Numbered from the stretch's first letter, positions 58,101-61,580 are shown. The stretch is 64,000 nucleotides of DNA from Membranipora membranacea (GCA_914767715.1 OU612074.1:24352062-24416061); one strand, 5' to 3'. Notes: generated by a model not told the origin, from the sequence alone. Numbers and translations are program-made.

Positions 58101-59337
58101 TTATTTTAACCAGACTTGAATTTTAGTGTAGCAGGTCAGGAATTTGTCAGTAACAGTTGCCACTCCTATATTAGCTAAGTTAACAACTTAATCTGGATGT
58201 TGGAATGCCCTAAATCTAGCAAAGCTTGATTTATACCCATAACAATACACAGCACACGACCCTAGATTTGTTATAAGTCTGAGGGGGACATTCATTTTGT
58301 TACAACTATGAAACATATCAACTTTGAAATCAAGCTGAACTTATAAAATGCCAAAACACCACAGGATTAAAACAATACAATTAGCTGCTGTTATTCACAG
58401 CACAGTAATCTGATCGATTAATTTAGAGGTATTACACAATTTATATCTATATATTAAAATATCAGCATTCCATTGAATACTGAATTCAGCTGACATGTCA
58501 ATAATTCAGTAGACTGGAATCTAAAAATCGCACCTGGAGAATTGAGTAGAAAAATTAATGGATCAGTGCCAGAAAGTCAGAAAGTATGTCTGGTGAACTT
58601 TAATACTTAGTGACTTATCAGATTAACCAATCTATCTAACTCTTCTCATATAAGGTCTACCATAATCACCTCTATAGTCACTATCCTATCTTTGTCACTA
58701 CCATTATATCTAGGTTAGTGTAACAGGCTAGAAAGATCTCAGAGAAACCTACTGGCACAATTCCTCTCTGTGTGGCCAATTTGAACTCATAGAGCAGGAC
58801 CGTTCAACAACTTTCCCACAATGCACCATTGTACAACAAGCTCTTAATTCACCATGACCATAACAAGGGGCCTCTAAATTCAAGGGACGGGGAGGGCACA
58901 AGAAGAGATTAATCCTGAATGATTGAGATTATCATCTCATCAGATAGTGAGGATACTCAGTCTATACTGAGCTTGGTTTACTCCTCAGTCTATCAGAGTT
59001 ACTCTGGGGGGGGGGGGGTCTTCAGTTGGAATGAGTGATACTATGTCTAACCAAATTATTGCTTTGCCTTTCTCAAACAAGCTCTTTTTATGTTCAATTA
59101 TACAGATGCGTTCCCAAATTGCACACTCAGAGAGTCTTCAGTTGGAATGAGGGATACCATGTTTAATATGACGAGTTACAAGTAGAGTAACTTATATACA
59201 CTGAGGAGTAGAGGTAGAGAGGGCTCAGCAGTAGCTGAGTAGCAGCTGAGTTTATTGTACTTACTTCCCACTGAGCCATCAGATCTGTGTATATGTACAT
59301 CTGATGTAGTTATATCTGGTAACAAAGCTGGATCCAT
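16042..59337 (-). CDS. CDK5RAP2: CDK5RAP2 / myomegalin / centrosomin-family protein, 41 coding exons
   Basis: Spliced gene assembled from 41 exons whose phases all join in frame: 7,083 coding nt, 2,360 aa. Residues 74-110 carry the CM1 signature (KENFDLKLRIYFLEQQ), known in this family to bind and activate the gamma-tubulin ring complex at centrosomes; the Phe of the ENF core is present at residue 83. Residues about 74-810 are broken coiled coil (heptad-rich, many E/K/Q/L). Residues about 1064-1410 are Ser/Pro-rich and probably disordered. Residues 1412-1863 return to coiled coil. Residues 1894-2175 are Gln/Pro/Ser-rich, and 2176-2360 form a charged helical region with a basic tail. Length resembles vertebrate myomegalin and exceeds human CDK5RAP2. 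I could not identify a CM2 motif with confidence. The start is the first ATG after a good acceptor; the reading frame upstream is not open, so untranslated 5' exons are likely. CM1 identity is strong; orthology to CDK5RAP2 rather than myomegalin cannot be resolved and probably does not apply outside vertebrates. Confidence 0.9.
16609..16723 (-). CDS. CDK5RAP2: CDK5RAP2-like exon 40
   Basis: Residues 2285-2322: LRAYKKLEARYDWAKTQLKE and ATQFDGDLVNQ. Acceptor TTTGTTGACAG, donor GTAAGT; ends in phase 1. That phase fits both exon 41 (stop) and the Pro-rich exon at 14358. Confidence 0.87.
16757..17311. repeat. 43-bp minisatellite, ~13 copies
   Basis: Unit acatcatcaatctcagaggt followed by tatatatacaacatacaatacaat. 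Fills nearly all of the intron between exons 39 and 40. Very homogeneous. Confidence 0.95.
17326..17457 (-). CDS. CDK5RAP2: CDK5RAP2-like exon 39
   Basis: Residues 2241-2284: WCTLKELKSCVENLRRTLF then KKYITKFYIRELPDGG. Acceptor TGTACTTGTAG, donor GTCAGA; phase 0 in and out. The next intron is almost wholly a 43-bp minisatellite. Confidence 0.86.
18173..18366 (-). CDS. CDK5RAP2: CDK5RAP2-like exon 38
   Basis: Residues 2176-2240, not low complexity: GPLYAISDLVNYELLKKHNE and SGLEARVQSRLDRLP, predicted helical. Acceptor ATCCTATAG, donor GTAAGT; ends in phase 0. First of four well-formed C-terminal exons. Confidence 0.87.
18367..20418. other. Two-kb intron between exons 37 and 38
   Basis: No exon seen. 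Holds a short hairpin at 18560-18640 (arms aggtactaaaaaggtacta and complement), probably a small MITE. Otherwise unique AT-rich sequence and one of few introns without a tandem array. Confidence 0.55.
18560..18640. mobile_element. Small hairpin, MITE-like
   Basis: Inverted arms of about 23 bp (aaggtactaaaaaggtacta) separated by about 30 bp. Too short to classify. Confidence 0.45.
20419..21264 (-). CDS. CDK5RAP2: CDK5RAP2-like exon 37 (846-nt Gln/Pro/Ser-rich exon)
   Basis: Largest exon, residues 1894-2175. Low-complexity Gln/Pro/Ser/His sequence with TINGITYQQVPES and HRTSPQAITNVYESVEQSS; no fold recognised, probably disordered. Acceptor TATATTGTAG, donor GTAAGT; phase 1 in and out, so the whole exon could be omitted in frame. 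Confidence 0.87.
21440..21529 (-). CDS. CDK5RAP2: CDK5RAP2-like exon 36 (90 nt)
   Basis: Residues 1864-1893 (THSQSLPVSSQLRDGLPY). Acceptor TGCTATTTTAG, donor GTGAGA; phase 1 in and out, so it can be skipped in frame. Confidence 0.8.
21923..22171 (-). CDS. CDK5RAP2: CDK5RAP2-like exon 35
   Basis: Residues 1781-1863: leucine-heptad helix NNLIELLKLNLMRVENLN and RIAELLSLEKKCLAQSRL. Acceptor TCGACATAG behind a pyrimidine tract, donor GTATGA; phase 1 in and out. Confidence 0.84.
22380..22929. mobile_element. MITE with ~200-bp inverted arms
   Basis: Starts taaagggataatacac and ends with its complement gtattatcccttta. Left arm 22380-22585, right arm 22728-22929, nearly identical (gatctctgtttggcagcca and so on). 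Possible TTAA-type target. No coding capacity. Lies in the intron between exons 34 and 35. Confidence 0.85.
23022..23350 (-). CDS. CDK5RAP2: CDK5RAP2-like exon 34, with coding tandem repeat
   Basis: Residues 1671-1780. Coiled coil KLRQLETEREALTQRLAAL, Pro/Ser linker, a 12-bp coding repeat giving RPSD four times, then helix LQDEITSILDTSDIIKTNI. Acceptor TACTTAATAG, donor GTAAGG; ends in phase 1. Confidence 0.87.
23369..23470. repeat. 21-bp minisatellite, 5 copies
   Basis: Unit tatatgagtgcgttgtatca, directly upstream of the exon 34 acceptor. Confidence 0.9.
23530..23935. repeat. Composite tandem repeat of two interspersed units
   Basis: A core gcaggtaatataaacagactaaac alternates with either a short linker (tattatcata) or a long one (tgacttattttgggttttta). 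Fills the intron between exons 33 and 34. Confidence 0.85.
23966..24127 (-). CDS. CDK5RAP2: CDK5RAP2-like exon 33 (coiled coil)
   Basis: Residues 1617-1670: KEALKSRERELSTVQRD, LRASQTELRINKEELNQK. Acceptor TCTCACTTATAG, donor GTGTGT; phase 2 in and out. The frame carries across the 4-kb satellite intron. Confidence 0.86.
24223..28357. repeat. 19-bp satellite, ~217 copies
   Basis: Unit agctcgtatagtaaagtat with three main variable positions (c/t in ctcg/cttg, a/c in aaag/aacg, a/g in tat/tgt). A few units are shortened to tagctcgta. 4.1 kb in the intron between exons 32 and 33. Because 19 is not a multiple of 3 and the unit lacks stops in any minus frame, it creates long meaningless open frames. 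Confidence 0.97.
28503..28639 (-). CDS. CDK5RAP2: CDK5RAP2-like exon 32 (coiled coil)
   Basis: Residues 1572-1616 (DKMDTLRDKLRGSEAELSEA). Acceptor TTCTCTTGTAG, donor GTCTGT (weak); ends in phase 2. The next intron is the 4.1-kb 19-bp satellite. Confidence 0.83.
28788..28898 (-). CDS. CDK5RAP2: CDK5RAP2-like exon 31 (coiled coil)
   Basis: 111 nt, residues 1535-1571 (AVIEKLTQRYEGELRSSEG). Acceptor GTATTATAG, donor GTATGT; phase 0 in and out. Confidence 0.84.
29170..29290 (-). mobile_element. Possible retroelement 3' fragment
   Basis: On the minus strand it reads ggtggtgtcagaaagggcat then ctgaccacaaatt, resembling the conserved end segments of RTE-type LINEs/SINEs. Similarity recognised from general pattern only. 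Confidence 0.35.
29365..29577 (-). CDS. CDK5RAP2: CDK5RAP2-like exon 30 (coiled coil)
   Basis: Residues 1464-1534: strong coiled coil (SQLSEVECRLSEAENEIDD, MQKRLETAETATSLQKQ). Acceptor TGTACTTTAG, donor GTGTGT; phase 0 in and out. Confidence 0.87.
30113..30268 (-). CDS. CDK5RAP2: CDK5RAP2-like exon 29
   Basis: Residues 1412-1463: TQTEDTEELVELSGRLVKAL and a helical end. Acceptor CTATTTTTAG, donor GTAATA; phase 0 in and out. Confidence 0.84.
30569..30719 (-). CDS. CDK5RAP2: CDK5RAP2-like exon 28
   Basis: Residues 1361-1411 (RYEKQMSPTRGLLENRPQ ... DQPMTFRQPLEA). Acceptor TTCTCTACAG, donor GTAAAC; ends in phase 0. Confidence 0.82.
31160..31577 (-). CDS. CDK5RAP2: CDK5RAP2-like exon 27, with coding tandem repeat
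   Basis: 418 nt, residues 1222-1360. Ser/Pro-rich, with a 15-bp coding minisatellite giving five to six copies of VHSPT/VHSPI, then a basic SP segment (SERSRSPNTTSPRKQRR). Many SP sites would suit proline-directed kinases (inference). Acceptor TACTTACAG, donor GTAAGT; ends in phase 2. Confidence 0.85.
31287..31370. repeat. 15-bp coding minisatellite (VHSPT)
   Basis: ggggctgtgtactgt repeated about five to six times inside exon 27; unit length preserves the frame. Confidence 0.9.
31608..31682. repeat. 12-bp minisatellite, ~6 copies
   Basis: Unit gaagttatctat, just upstream of exon 27. Confidence 0.85.
31981..33996. mobile_element. Two-kb element with ~270-bp inverted arms and an internal tandem repeat
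   Basis: Left arm (TAGGCCAGAAGCAGC onward) 31980-32250, right arm inverted at 33735-33996, flanked by TA. The interior has degenerate repeats around tatgctgccgcgctgccg and ctacaaccgggtacac at about 32600, 32765, 33018, 33170, 33450 and 33585. No transposase frame. Ends about 18 bp from the exon 26 donor. Confidence 0.75.
34014..34235 (-). CDS. CDK5RAP2: CDK5RAP2-like exon 26 (Ser-rich)
   Basis: Residues 1148-1221, Ser/Arg-rich: SRRSLDHLLSDPHYSKTL and RSSSAGSSRSLTSL. Acceptor CTCCTTATAG, donor GTTAGT. A 2-kb inverted-repeat element starts only about 20 bp beyond the donor. Confidence 0.82.
34657..34907 (-). CDS. CDK5RAP2: CDK5RAP2-like exon 25 (Ser-rich)
   Basis: Residues 1064-1147, Ser/Gly/Asn-rich and probably disordered (SHQSSSGVAGDRS... 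RSSRPSSSGGSS). Acceptor GTTTCTGTAG, donor GTTAGT; ends in phase 1. Confidence 0.82.
35122..35370 (-). CDS. CDK5RAP2: CDK5RAP2-like exon 24
   Basis: Residues 981-1063: coiled coil VIEDLEDKIEQLEARLRAL, then a Ser/Pro linker and a run of seven Gly before AHD. Acceptor ATTATTTTAG, donor GTACGT; phase 2 in and out. Confidence 0.86.
35793..40644. repeat. 50-bp satellite, ~97 copies, with higher-order structure
   Basis: Unit cagaacctaacacataaatg, tattaacctaccctatagga, gtttattaca. Linked variants recur together: a nine-unit block at about 36391-36610 to 36840 repeats 450 bp later. A single-base deletion near 39795 shifts the register. Occupies most of the 6.8-kb intron between exons 23 and 24. Confidence 0.97.
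40649..41080. mobile_element. tRNA-derived insertion at the edge of the 50-bp satellite
   Basis: Contains, on the minus strand, a tRNA-like segment and two partial copies of its 5' half, flanked by AT-rich ends with a hairpin (aaatttcgctagtaggcttactagcgaaaatt). Array unit lies in direct orientation on its left and as an inverted relic on its right (taaactcctataggg, 41081-41095). Confidence 0.55.
40749..40826 (-). other. tRNA-like sequence (SINE head rather than functional tRNA)
   Basis: Minus strand starts GGCAGTGTGGTGTAGTGG (A-box-like) and has GGGTTTGAATCCCA (B-box, T-arm). The anticodon arm would read TGC but has an imperfect stem, and the acceptor stem does not pair. Partial 5'-half copies follow at about 40838-40872 and 40882-40921. 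Confidence 0.5.
41102..41225. repeat. ~63-bp tandem duplication
   Basis: ataaacataccagccataac followed by attaacgcatgatcatattaatctaa occurs twice in a row. Confidence 0.85.
42165..42269 (-). CDS. CDK5RAP2: CDK5RAP2-like exon 23 (coiled coil)
   Basis: Residues 946-980: KLDKLSSDLNKTQDELNRSL. Acceptor TATATTTTAG, donor GTATAA; phase 2 in and out. Followed by a 6.8-kb intron, most of which is a 50-bp satellite. Confidence 0.85.
42518..42690 (-). CDS. CDK5RAP2: CDK5RAP2-like exon 22
   Basis: Residues 889-945: Ser/Pro/Lys-rich linker (KPSSKPGLSKIPTFGQ) then helical LRALVTQYREEVQQFG. Acceptor TTCTTCACAG, donor GTGAGT; ends in phase 2. Confidence 0.84.
42927..42989 (-). CDS. CDK5RAP2: CDK5RAP2-like exon 21 (63 nt)
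   Basis: Residues 868-888 (EHLQGVMFRQKHMTPDKI). Acceptor TTATTTAACAG, donor GTAAGT; phase 0 in and out. Confidence 0.78.
43060..43790. repeat. Composite minisatellite (ctgatataccacaccca family)
   Basis: 14-15-bp monomers such as ctgatataccacacc are organised into blocks of about 120-190 bp that also contain ctccctccaacaccgacacc. Several blocks repeat almost exactly. In the intron between exons 20 and 21. Confidence 0.9.
44070..44132 (-). CDS. CDK5RAP2: CDK5RAP2-like exon 20 (63 nt)
   Basis: Residues 847-867 (AENRKQSSSIEDDSELQ). Acceptor GTGTTGTAG, donor GTTTGT; phase 0 in and out, skippable without frameshift. Confidence 0.75.
44238..44757. mobile_element. MITE with ~150-bp inverted arms, TA target
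   Basis: Ends TAGACAGTTTTCTGAGCTC and its complement; TA on both sides. Left arm to about 44390, right arm from about 44590. Mariner-type target preference by inference. Confidence 0.8.
45160..45305. repeat. 15-bp minisatellite, ~10 copies
   Basis: Unit agcatagcacatcac, perfect, just downstream of the exon 19 donor. Confidence 0.95.
45329..45388 (-). CDS. CDK5RAP2: CDK5RAP2-like exon 19 (60 nt)
   Basis: Residues 827-846, basic and Ser-rich (RIPRRSSSTPRLNASS). Acceptor TGCATTTTAG, donor GTAATA; phase 0 in and out, so it may be a cassette. Confidence 0.75.
45766..46014 (-). mobile_element. tRNA-derived SINE
   Basis: Minus strand begins GGAGGTGGCTCAGTTGGTTA (A box) and has GTGGGTTCGAATCCCAC (B box, T-arm), but no paired acceptor or anticodon stem. 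A tRNA-unrelated body follows, ending in TTTTAATCAACC repeated twice. Confidence 0.75.
46025..46445. repeat. 30-bp minisatellite, 14 copies
   Basis: Unit ggatgtgttagatggctgga plus cacaaggaag. Two alternating variants (ggta/ggga; ctgaac/ctggac), giving a partial 60-bp dimer order. Abuts the SINE. Confidence 0.95.
46481..46734 (-). CDS. CDK5RAP2: CDK5RAP2-like exon 18
   Basis: Residues 742-826. Coiled coil VSKLQATEALVRQQADEKKK followed by LIDKLAYYKSLLEAAG and a Pro/Ser tail. Acceptor TTTTGACAG, donor GTATGA; ends in phase 0. Confidence 0.88.
47039..47262 (-). CDS. CDK5RAP2: CDK5RAP2-like exon 17
   Basis: Residues 667-741: ISTLAEDVFRLSQKMKDMHK, a Ser/Arg-rich run (SERSGRSGSRSARSGG), then EEIDHLRRELDQTRH. 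Acceptor TCTTGTGTAG; donor GTCTGT is weak. Ends in phase 1. Confidence 0.82.
47797..47885. repeat. 28-bp repeat of exon 16 end plus 5' splice site, ~3 extra copies
   Basis: On the minus strand each unit reads aaacacatcagtctaaagtaagtatgag with the boundary AAA|GTAAGT intact. The first is the true exon 16 junction. Confidence 0.92.
47886..48052 (-). CDS. CDK5RAP2: CDK5RAP2-like exon 16
   Basis: Residues 612-666: SAIQTKLLEMSREE and QISALNRMRESDKRVMEAL. Acceptor TGATTTCAG, donor GTAAGT; ends in phase 2. The exon end and donor are repeated in a 28-bp array downstream; a 12-bp array lies directly before its acceptor. Confidence 0.87.
48062..49005. repeat. 12-bp satellite, ~78 copies
   Basis: Unit gctatatacgga with variants (acagagctatat, acggggctatat). 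A longer block (aaagctatatacggagctat onward, about 60 bp) is duplicated near 48490-48610. Fills most of the intron between exons 15 and 16. Confidence 0.95.
49010..49256. repeat. ~57-bp repeat of exon 15 end plus 5' splice site, ~4 extra copies
   Basis: Each copy on the minus strand holds actcacaactagctaaaaat followed by ATC or AAC and GTGAGTC, then a C-run. The exon-derived part matches codons for HSQLAKNN. Confidence 0.92.
49257..49441 (-). CDS. CDK5RAP2: CDK5RAP2-like exon 15
   Basis: Residues 550-611: coiled coil ALTRLCIEIEHMKKENVAL, then an acidic stretch (DDQMDIDGLSDTSD) and LHSQLAKNN. Acceptor ATATATTACAG, donor GTGAGT. Its 3' end and donor are repeated about four times in the next 250 bp. 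Confidence 0.87.
49442..50136. other. Intron between exons 14 and 15
   Basis: No exon seen; a four-copy cagtgtgtatatata repeat at about 49785-49845. Confidence 0.5.
50137..50350 (-). CDS. CDK5RAP2: CDK5RAP2-like exon 14 (coiled coil)
   Basis: Residues 479-549, long coiled coil with ERDRTISSLTQGITERDKLI and LQTEIQQLNTRL, then a Ser-rich end. Acceptor ATCTTACAG, donor GTACAT; ends in phase 1. Confidence 0.86.
50470..50735. repeat. 17-bp minisatellite, ~15 copies
   Basis: Unit gagctgagctgatgtcg with a few gagcaga and shortened units, upstream of the exon 14 acceptor. Confidence 0.93.
50740..51589. other. Rest of the intron between exons 13 and 14
   Basis: AT-rich, no exon seen. A short inverted repeat (aaatctgaaatcaattt/aactgatttcagatt) lies near 51190-51230. 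Confidence 0.45.
51590..51727 (-). CDS. CDK5RAP2: CDK5RAP2-like exon 13 (coiled coil)
   Basis: Residues 433-478, coiled coil KEKMTELERAVRDKDSELEK. Acceptor TATATTTGTAG, donor GTGAGT; phase 0 in and out. The sequence upstream of its acceptor is a 10-bp minisatellite resembling the acceptor itself. Confidence 0.87.
51728..51833. repeat. 10-bp minisatellite resembling the exon 13 acceptor
   Basis: On the minus strand, repeats of tatatttatg lead into two copies of atgtatatttgtag; the last one is the functional acceptor of exon 13. Confidence 0.9.
52011..52093. repeat. ~67-bp duplication of exon 12 end plus 5' splice site
   Basis: The copy carries catcatcacaactatcag|GTAACACC, identical to the exon 12 junction, plus about 45 bp of intron. 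Confidence 0.9.
52094..52177 (-). CDS. CDK5RAP2: CDK5RAP2-like exon 12 (coiled coil)
   Basis: 84 nt, residues 405-432 (LNNSVSGLRNDVKEKELEL, then HHHNYQ). Acceptor CTGTTTATAG, donor GTAACA. Its 3' end and donor are duplicated just downstream. Confidence 0.82.
52232..52665. repeat. 21-bp minisatellite, ~20 copies
   Basis: Unit gatattactctcgttagagg plus t, with c/g variation. Multiple of 3 and stop-free, so it reads as fortuitous 7-residue repeats on both strands. Confidence 0.95.
52716..52834 (-). CDS. CDK5RAP2: CDK5RAP2-like exon 11 (coiled coil)
   Basis: Residues 365-404: SKDAELSARDNRIREKDLAL style heptads ending NQHRQQIQ. Acceptor GTGTTCTAG, donor GTGAGT; ends in phase 0. The following intron is filled by a 21-bp minisatellite. 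Confidence 0.85.
52835..53542. other. Intron between exons 10 and 11
   Basis: No exon seen. About three copies of gaggtcacatgactgacc at 53450-53520. Confidence 0.5.
53543..53678 (-). CDS. CDK5RAP2: CDK5RAP2-like exon 10 (coiled coil)
   Basis: Residues 320-364 (GMSTQITGQQAELERHK... RELEAVKYQLTQK). Acceptor TATAATTTAG, donor GTAAAC; ends in phase 1. Confidence 0.83.
54037..54210 (-). CDS. CDK5RAP2: CDK5RAP2-like exon 9 (coiled coil)
   Basis: Residues 262-319, an E/K/L-rich coiled coil with two internal repeats of the form HKEEELNVREAEL / HKEAEIHAVREEL. Acceptor ATATTTCAG, donor GTATGT; phase 0 in and out. Confidence 0.85.
54372..54690. repeat. ~104-bp repeat of exon 8 end plus 5' splice site, three copies
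   Basis: Each minus-strand copy has an acceptor-like aacttacacag, a 24-nt exon-like piece ending caacatcag or taacatcag, and a donor (GTAATA or GTATAA). The two central copies are almost identical; the distal one is diverged and open (microexon 8a). Confidence 0.9.
54378..54401 (-). CDS. CDK5RAP2: Candidate 24-nt microexon 8a born from a duplicated exon end
   Basis: Between acceptor AACTTACACAG and donor GTATAA lies an open 24-nt segment encoding RVRKQQHQ, phase 0 in and out. It is homologous to the 3' end of exon 8 (VTEQEHQ). Two intervening copies have the same acceptor and donor but an in-frame TAG/TAA-type break (DTEQ then stop). Inclusion is possible, not proven. Confidence 0.4.
54691..54800 (-). 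CDS. CDK5RAP2: CDK5RAP2-like exon 8 (coiled coil)
   Basis: Residues 225-261, coiled coil LLSVKQALDEKHTEIQDK ending VTEQEHQ. Acceptor TTTATCTATAG, donor GTAATA; ends in phase 0. Its final 20 nt plus donor are repeated in three downstream copies (see the 54.37-54.69 kb repeat). Confidence 0.85.
55072..55092 (-). CDS. CDK5RAP2: CDK5RAP2-like exon 7: 21-nt microexon
   Basis: Only 21 nt between TATTATTTTCAG and GTATAA; adds DSSTSES without changing phase (1 in, 1 out), so it could be a cassette microexon. Real splice signals on both sides, but skipping it also keeps the frame. Confidence 0.65.
55277..55416 (-). CDS. CDK5RAP2: CDK5RAP2-like exon 6 (coiled coil)
   Basis: Residues 171-217, heptad pattern SLAEMESLLNEKAF and SEIDRLKKCLSDRERQL. 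Acceptor TATTTTGCAG, donor GTAACT; ends in phase 1. Confidence 0.85.
55772..55888 (-). CDS. CDK5RAP2: CDK5RAP2-like exon 5 (coiled coil)
   Basis: Residues 132-170, Gln-rich coiled coil (HIEELEQQINKD... LRSQLQQQQ). Acceptor TATTTTCAG, donor GTAACT; phase 2 in and out. Confidence 0.85.
56130..56385. repeat. 21-bp minisatellite, ~12 copies
   Basis: Unit tcttctcatggcaggtctgt plus a; variants acctggtaatgg and tcatcttacgg recur in the same order, showing block duplication. Between exons 4 and 5. Confidence 0.93.
56418..56593 (-). CDS. CDK5RAP2: CDK5RAP2-like exon 4: CM1 gamma-TuRC-binding motif
   Basis: Residues 74-131. Contains the family-defining CM1 core KENFDLKLRIYFLEQQ at residues 80-95, followed by KVNIDLRVQLQ and a coiled coil ending QETWEQM. 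Acceptor CTCTAATAG, donor GTAAGT; ends in phase 2. This exon is the basis for naming the whole gene. Known role of CM1: tethering and activating gamma-tubulin ring complexes at centrosomes. Confidence 0.95.
56636..56798. repeat. 16-bp monomers in a 48-bp higher-order repeat
   Basis: Monomers gccatcagagttggag, gccaccagaggaggag and gccatcagaggagaaa follow each other in fixed order about three times, just upstream of the exon 4 (CM1) acceptor. Confidence 0.93.
57096..57163 (-). CDS. CDK5RAP2: CDK5RAP2-like exon 3
   Basis: Acceptor TTATGTTTGTAG, donor GTTAGT; ends in phase 0. Residues 51-73 include SGRMSPIRKRSVKDVEQ, the basic S/P segment that lies directly before CM1 in this family. Confidence 0.88.
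57190..57385. repeat. ~32-bp minisatellite, 6 degenerate copies
   Basis: Unit gatgagttactgtacaatcc then ctgtacagtgag. Upstream of exon 3. Confidence 0.88.
57718..57795 (-). CDS. CDK5RAP2: CDK5RAP2-like exon 2
   Basis: Acceptor TTTTCTCTTCAG, donor GTATGC; phase 1 in and out. Residues 25-50, containing TLTPVPVMSMKP, a Pro/Met linker before CM1. Intron 1 (57796-59264) is about 1.5 kb. Confidence 0.8.
57796..59264. other. Intron 1 of the CDK5RAP2-like gene
   Basis: About 1.5 kb, no exon and no array; one G-run at about 58998. A phrase cagttggaatgagngatacatg occurs near 59013 and 59138. Confidence 0.5.
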
Positions 59338-59338
59338 G
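59265..59338 (-). CDS. CDK5RAP2: CDK5RAP2-like exon 1 (start codon)
   Basis: Acceptor TATATTTACAG directly before CATGG; ATG at 59337-59335 with G at +4. Encodes residues 1-24 (begins MDPALLPDITT) and ends in phase 1 before GTAAGT. An acceptor upstream of the ATG implies at least one untranslated exon farther upstream. Confidence 0.75.
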
Positions 59339-60219
59339 CTGTAAATATACAATTATAATAATAGGTTACATATATAAGATTATAATAAGTTACAATATAA
59401 TATCATCATTACAAATGAGTATAGCCATAAAGACAAGATATAGCATGAAATACATTATGGGGTTAAGTGGGATTGATGTATCCCACAATGCATCAGGAGC
59501 TATGAGCACGTAATAATGGAATCTATGTTATCGCACAGTTCAATTTGCTTAAAAGTAAAATTTAACAAAAAACAGAGAATATGCTATAGACTCAGTTCCA
59601 TCATGTAGTTAATGAAATGAGCAGGAGATCGCTGTGGAGTCCGTGGCATATCAGAAGTATCTACCAGACTTACAGTGTATTTACCACAATCTCAATGAAT
59701 ACAAGAGAACATTGAGAGAGTTTATTGAGTTTGTCTCCCCCTCCCCCGCCTATCTTGCCTGATATATTCTTAGCACGGGAACTTTTAAGTGCTCATAATA
59801 ATCTGATTGACGAAATTGCGAACTAGTCTCAGTCAAACACCCGCGCAGCTGTGAATGTTCACTAAGACCTAAATACTCGAGCTGAGTACTTTCACCAACA
59901 TCTCAAACTATGAGAAATCAGTAGTCAGTTGTAGATTATGAATTACACACAAAACCAGATAAAGGTTTGGGACACTGAGTAAGGATATATACTTACTCAG
60001 TGATATAAACTAAACTCTGAATTTCTCAAGGGAAACTACAACATAGCAACTAAGTACTGCTGATCCATGCTGCTTAAGTGGACCAGTCTGAATAAAATGT
60101 AACCAACAGTGAACAGAACAGACAAATGTCTTCATAAAACTCCTGTCAGGGTCAGAAGTAACAAGGCTCAGAATGTAATATTCAACTAAATAAGTCGACG
60201 ACTCACACCAGAAAGCCTA

Positions 60220-60292
60220 CTAGTGATGAGCTGAGATAACTGATAATAGTCATCAGGATTGATTAATAACCGTCTGATGTCACTAAATAATA
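60220..60292 (-). other. Exon-like segment upstream of the main gene
   Basis: Minus strand: ATG at 60292, open frame MDLLFSDIRRLLINPDDYY then QLSQLITSRLS, with GTGTGAGT donors at the end and a possible internal acceptor (TTATTATTTAG). No donor phase joins in frame to exon 1. Could be an alternative first exon, a 5' UTR exon or part of another gene. Confidence 0.35.
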
Positions 60293-60726
60293 AGTCCATT
60301 GGTGTAGGATAACATATAAAAATATACAATATAGTACAATATGTAATACATACATTATACATGTGTAAAGATTTGGCTGTACAATTGCTACAAGTTTACC
60401 AAAATTAATTAAATGAGGGACATTCAGCAATCAATTCTGTGCCGCTATCATATAAGTAGTTTCTTTGTTCCACAACTTACAGCTGCATGACTGAAATCTC
60501 AGGAGAAGATTATTATATGGAGTCTACAGATGACTGAAGAGAATAGCAGATATATGTATATTAAATACAAACCTTATATGGGAGGACAATTCACAGCGTG
60601 TAACTTAGATTTGTACATACTTAGATATTGTATTACATGTTAAAGTATGTCAGTTTAAGTAGAAGTATCTCTAAGTGGTACGTAACTAACTACAGTTAGA
60701 CATAATATAGCTGCCACTACTTAGGC

Positions 60727-61131
60727 CTAACTGGTACGTAGGCCTGACTGGTACGTAGGCCTAACTGGTACGTAGGCCTAACTGGTACGTAGGCCTAACT
60801 GGTACGTAGGCCTAACTGGTACGTAGGCCTAACTGGTACGTAGGCCTAACTGGTACGCAGGCCTGACTGGTACGCAGGCCTGACTGGTACGTAGGCCTGA
60901 CTGGTACATAGGCCTAACTGGTATGTAGGCCTAACTGGTACGTAGGCCTGACTGGTACGTAGGCCTGACTGGTACGTAGGCCTGACTGGTACGTAGGCCT
61001 AACTGGTACGTAGGCCGAACTGGTACGTAGGCCTAACTGGTACGTAGGCCTGACTGGTACGTAGGCCTGACTGGTACGCAGGCCTGACTGGTACGTAGGC
61101 CTGACTGGTACGTAGGCCTGACTGGTATGAG
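60727..61131. repeat. 17-bp minisatellite, ~24 copies
   Basis: Unit ctggtacgtaggcctga; contains palindromes taggccta and gtac. Lies about 1.4 kb upstream of the ATG. Confidence 0.95.
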
Positions 61132-61299
61132 TTGTTATCATGAGGGTTTTGCTACTTGTACATATAGAAACTAATTAATACAGAATGAATGACATGAATT
61201 TACAGCAGAACCGATCACAATAGGAGACCTATAAGGATATAGATAAATACAGACAGGCCTATAATTCACTCCTATAAGATTGTCAGAGATATAATATAC

Positions 61300-61376
61300 C
61301 TTCTGCACATCGGTCAGCTGGTCCAGAGAGTAAAGACTTTGGCGACATGCAACATAAATTATTATGTGTAGACTAT
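61300..61376 (-). other. Exon-like segment with ATG
   Basis: Minus strand ATG at 61348, MSPKSLLSGPADRCAE, donor GTATAT. Possible 5' exon. Phase does not reach exon 1 directly. Confidence 0.25.
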
Positions 61377-61497
61377 GCGTACTTCACAGAGTTCATTCAC
61401 TCAGTAAATATCACCAGCGTCTTAAATCTCTCAAGTATGGACACCATGATTGGTGAGCGAGACAAGCTTTTATGTATCACATGAAGAGCAGAGCTCA

Positions 61498-61580
61498 CCT
61501 TCACTAAATAATCAGCTCCATCACTAGTCCTTAGAGGAGAGAATCTGTGAGCATCCCGTGGTCTATATGAGCGCGGCCGC
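61498..61580 (-). promoter_or_regulatory. Possible first exon / CpG-richer spot
   Basis: Minus strand: a short GC-rich stretch with a NotI-like gcggccgc at 61571-61580 is followed by an open piece (DAHRFSPLRTSDGADYLVK) and a strong GTGAGC donor at 61497. Best local candidate for an untranslated first exon. Inference only. Confidence 0.3.
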
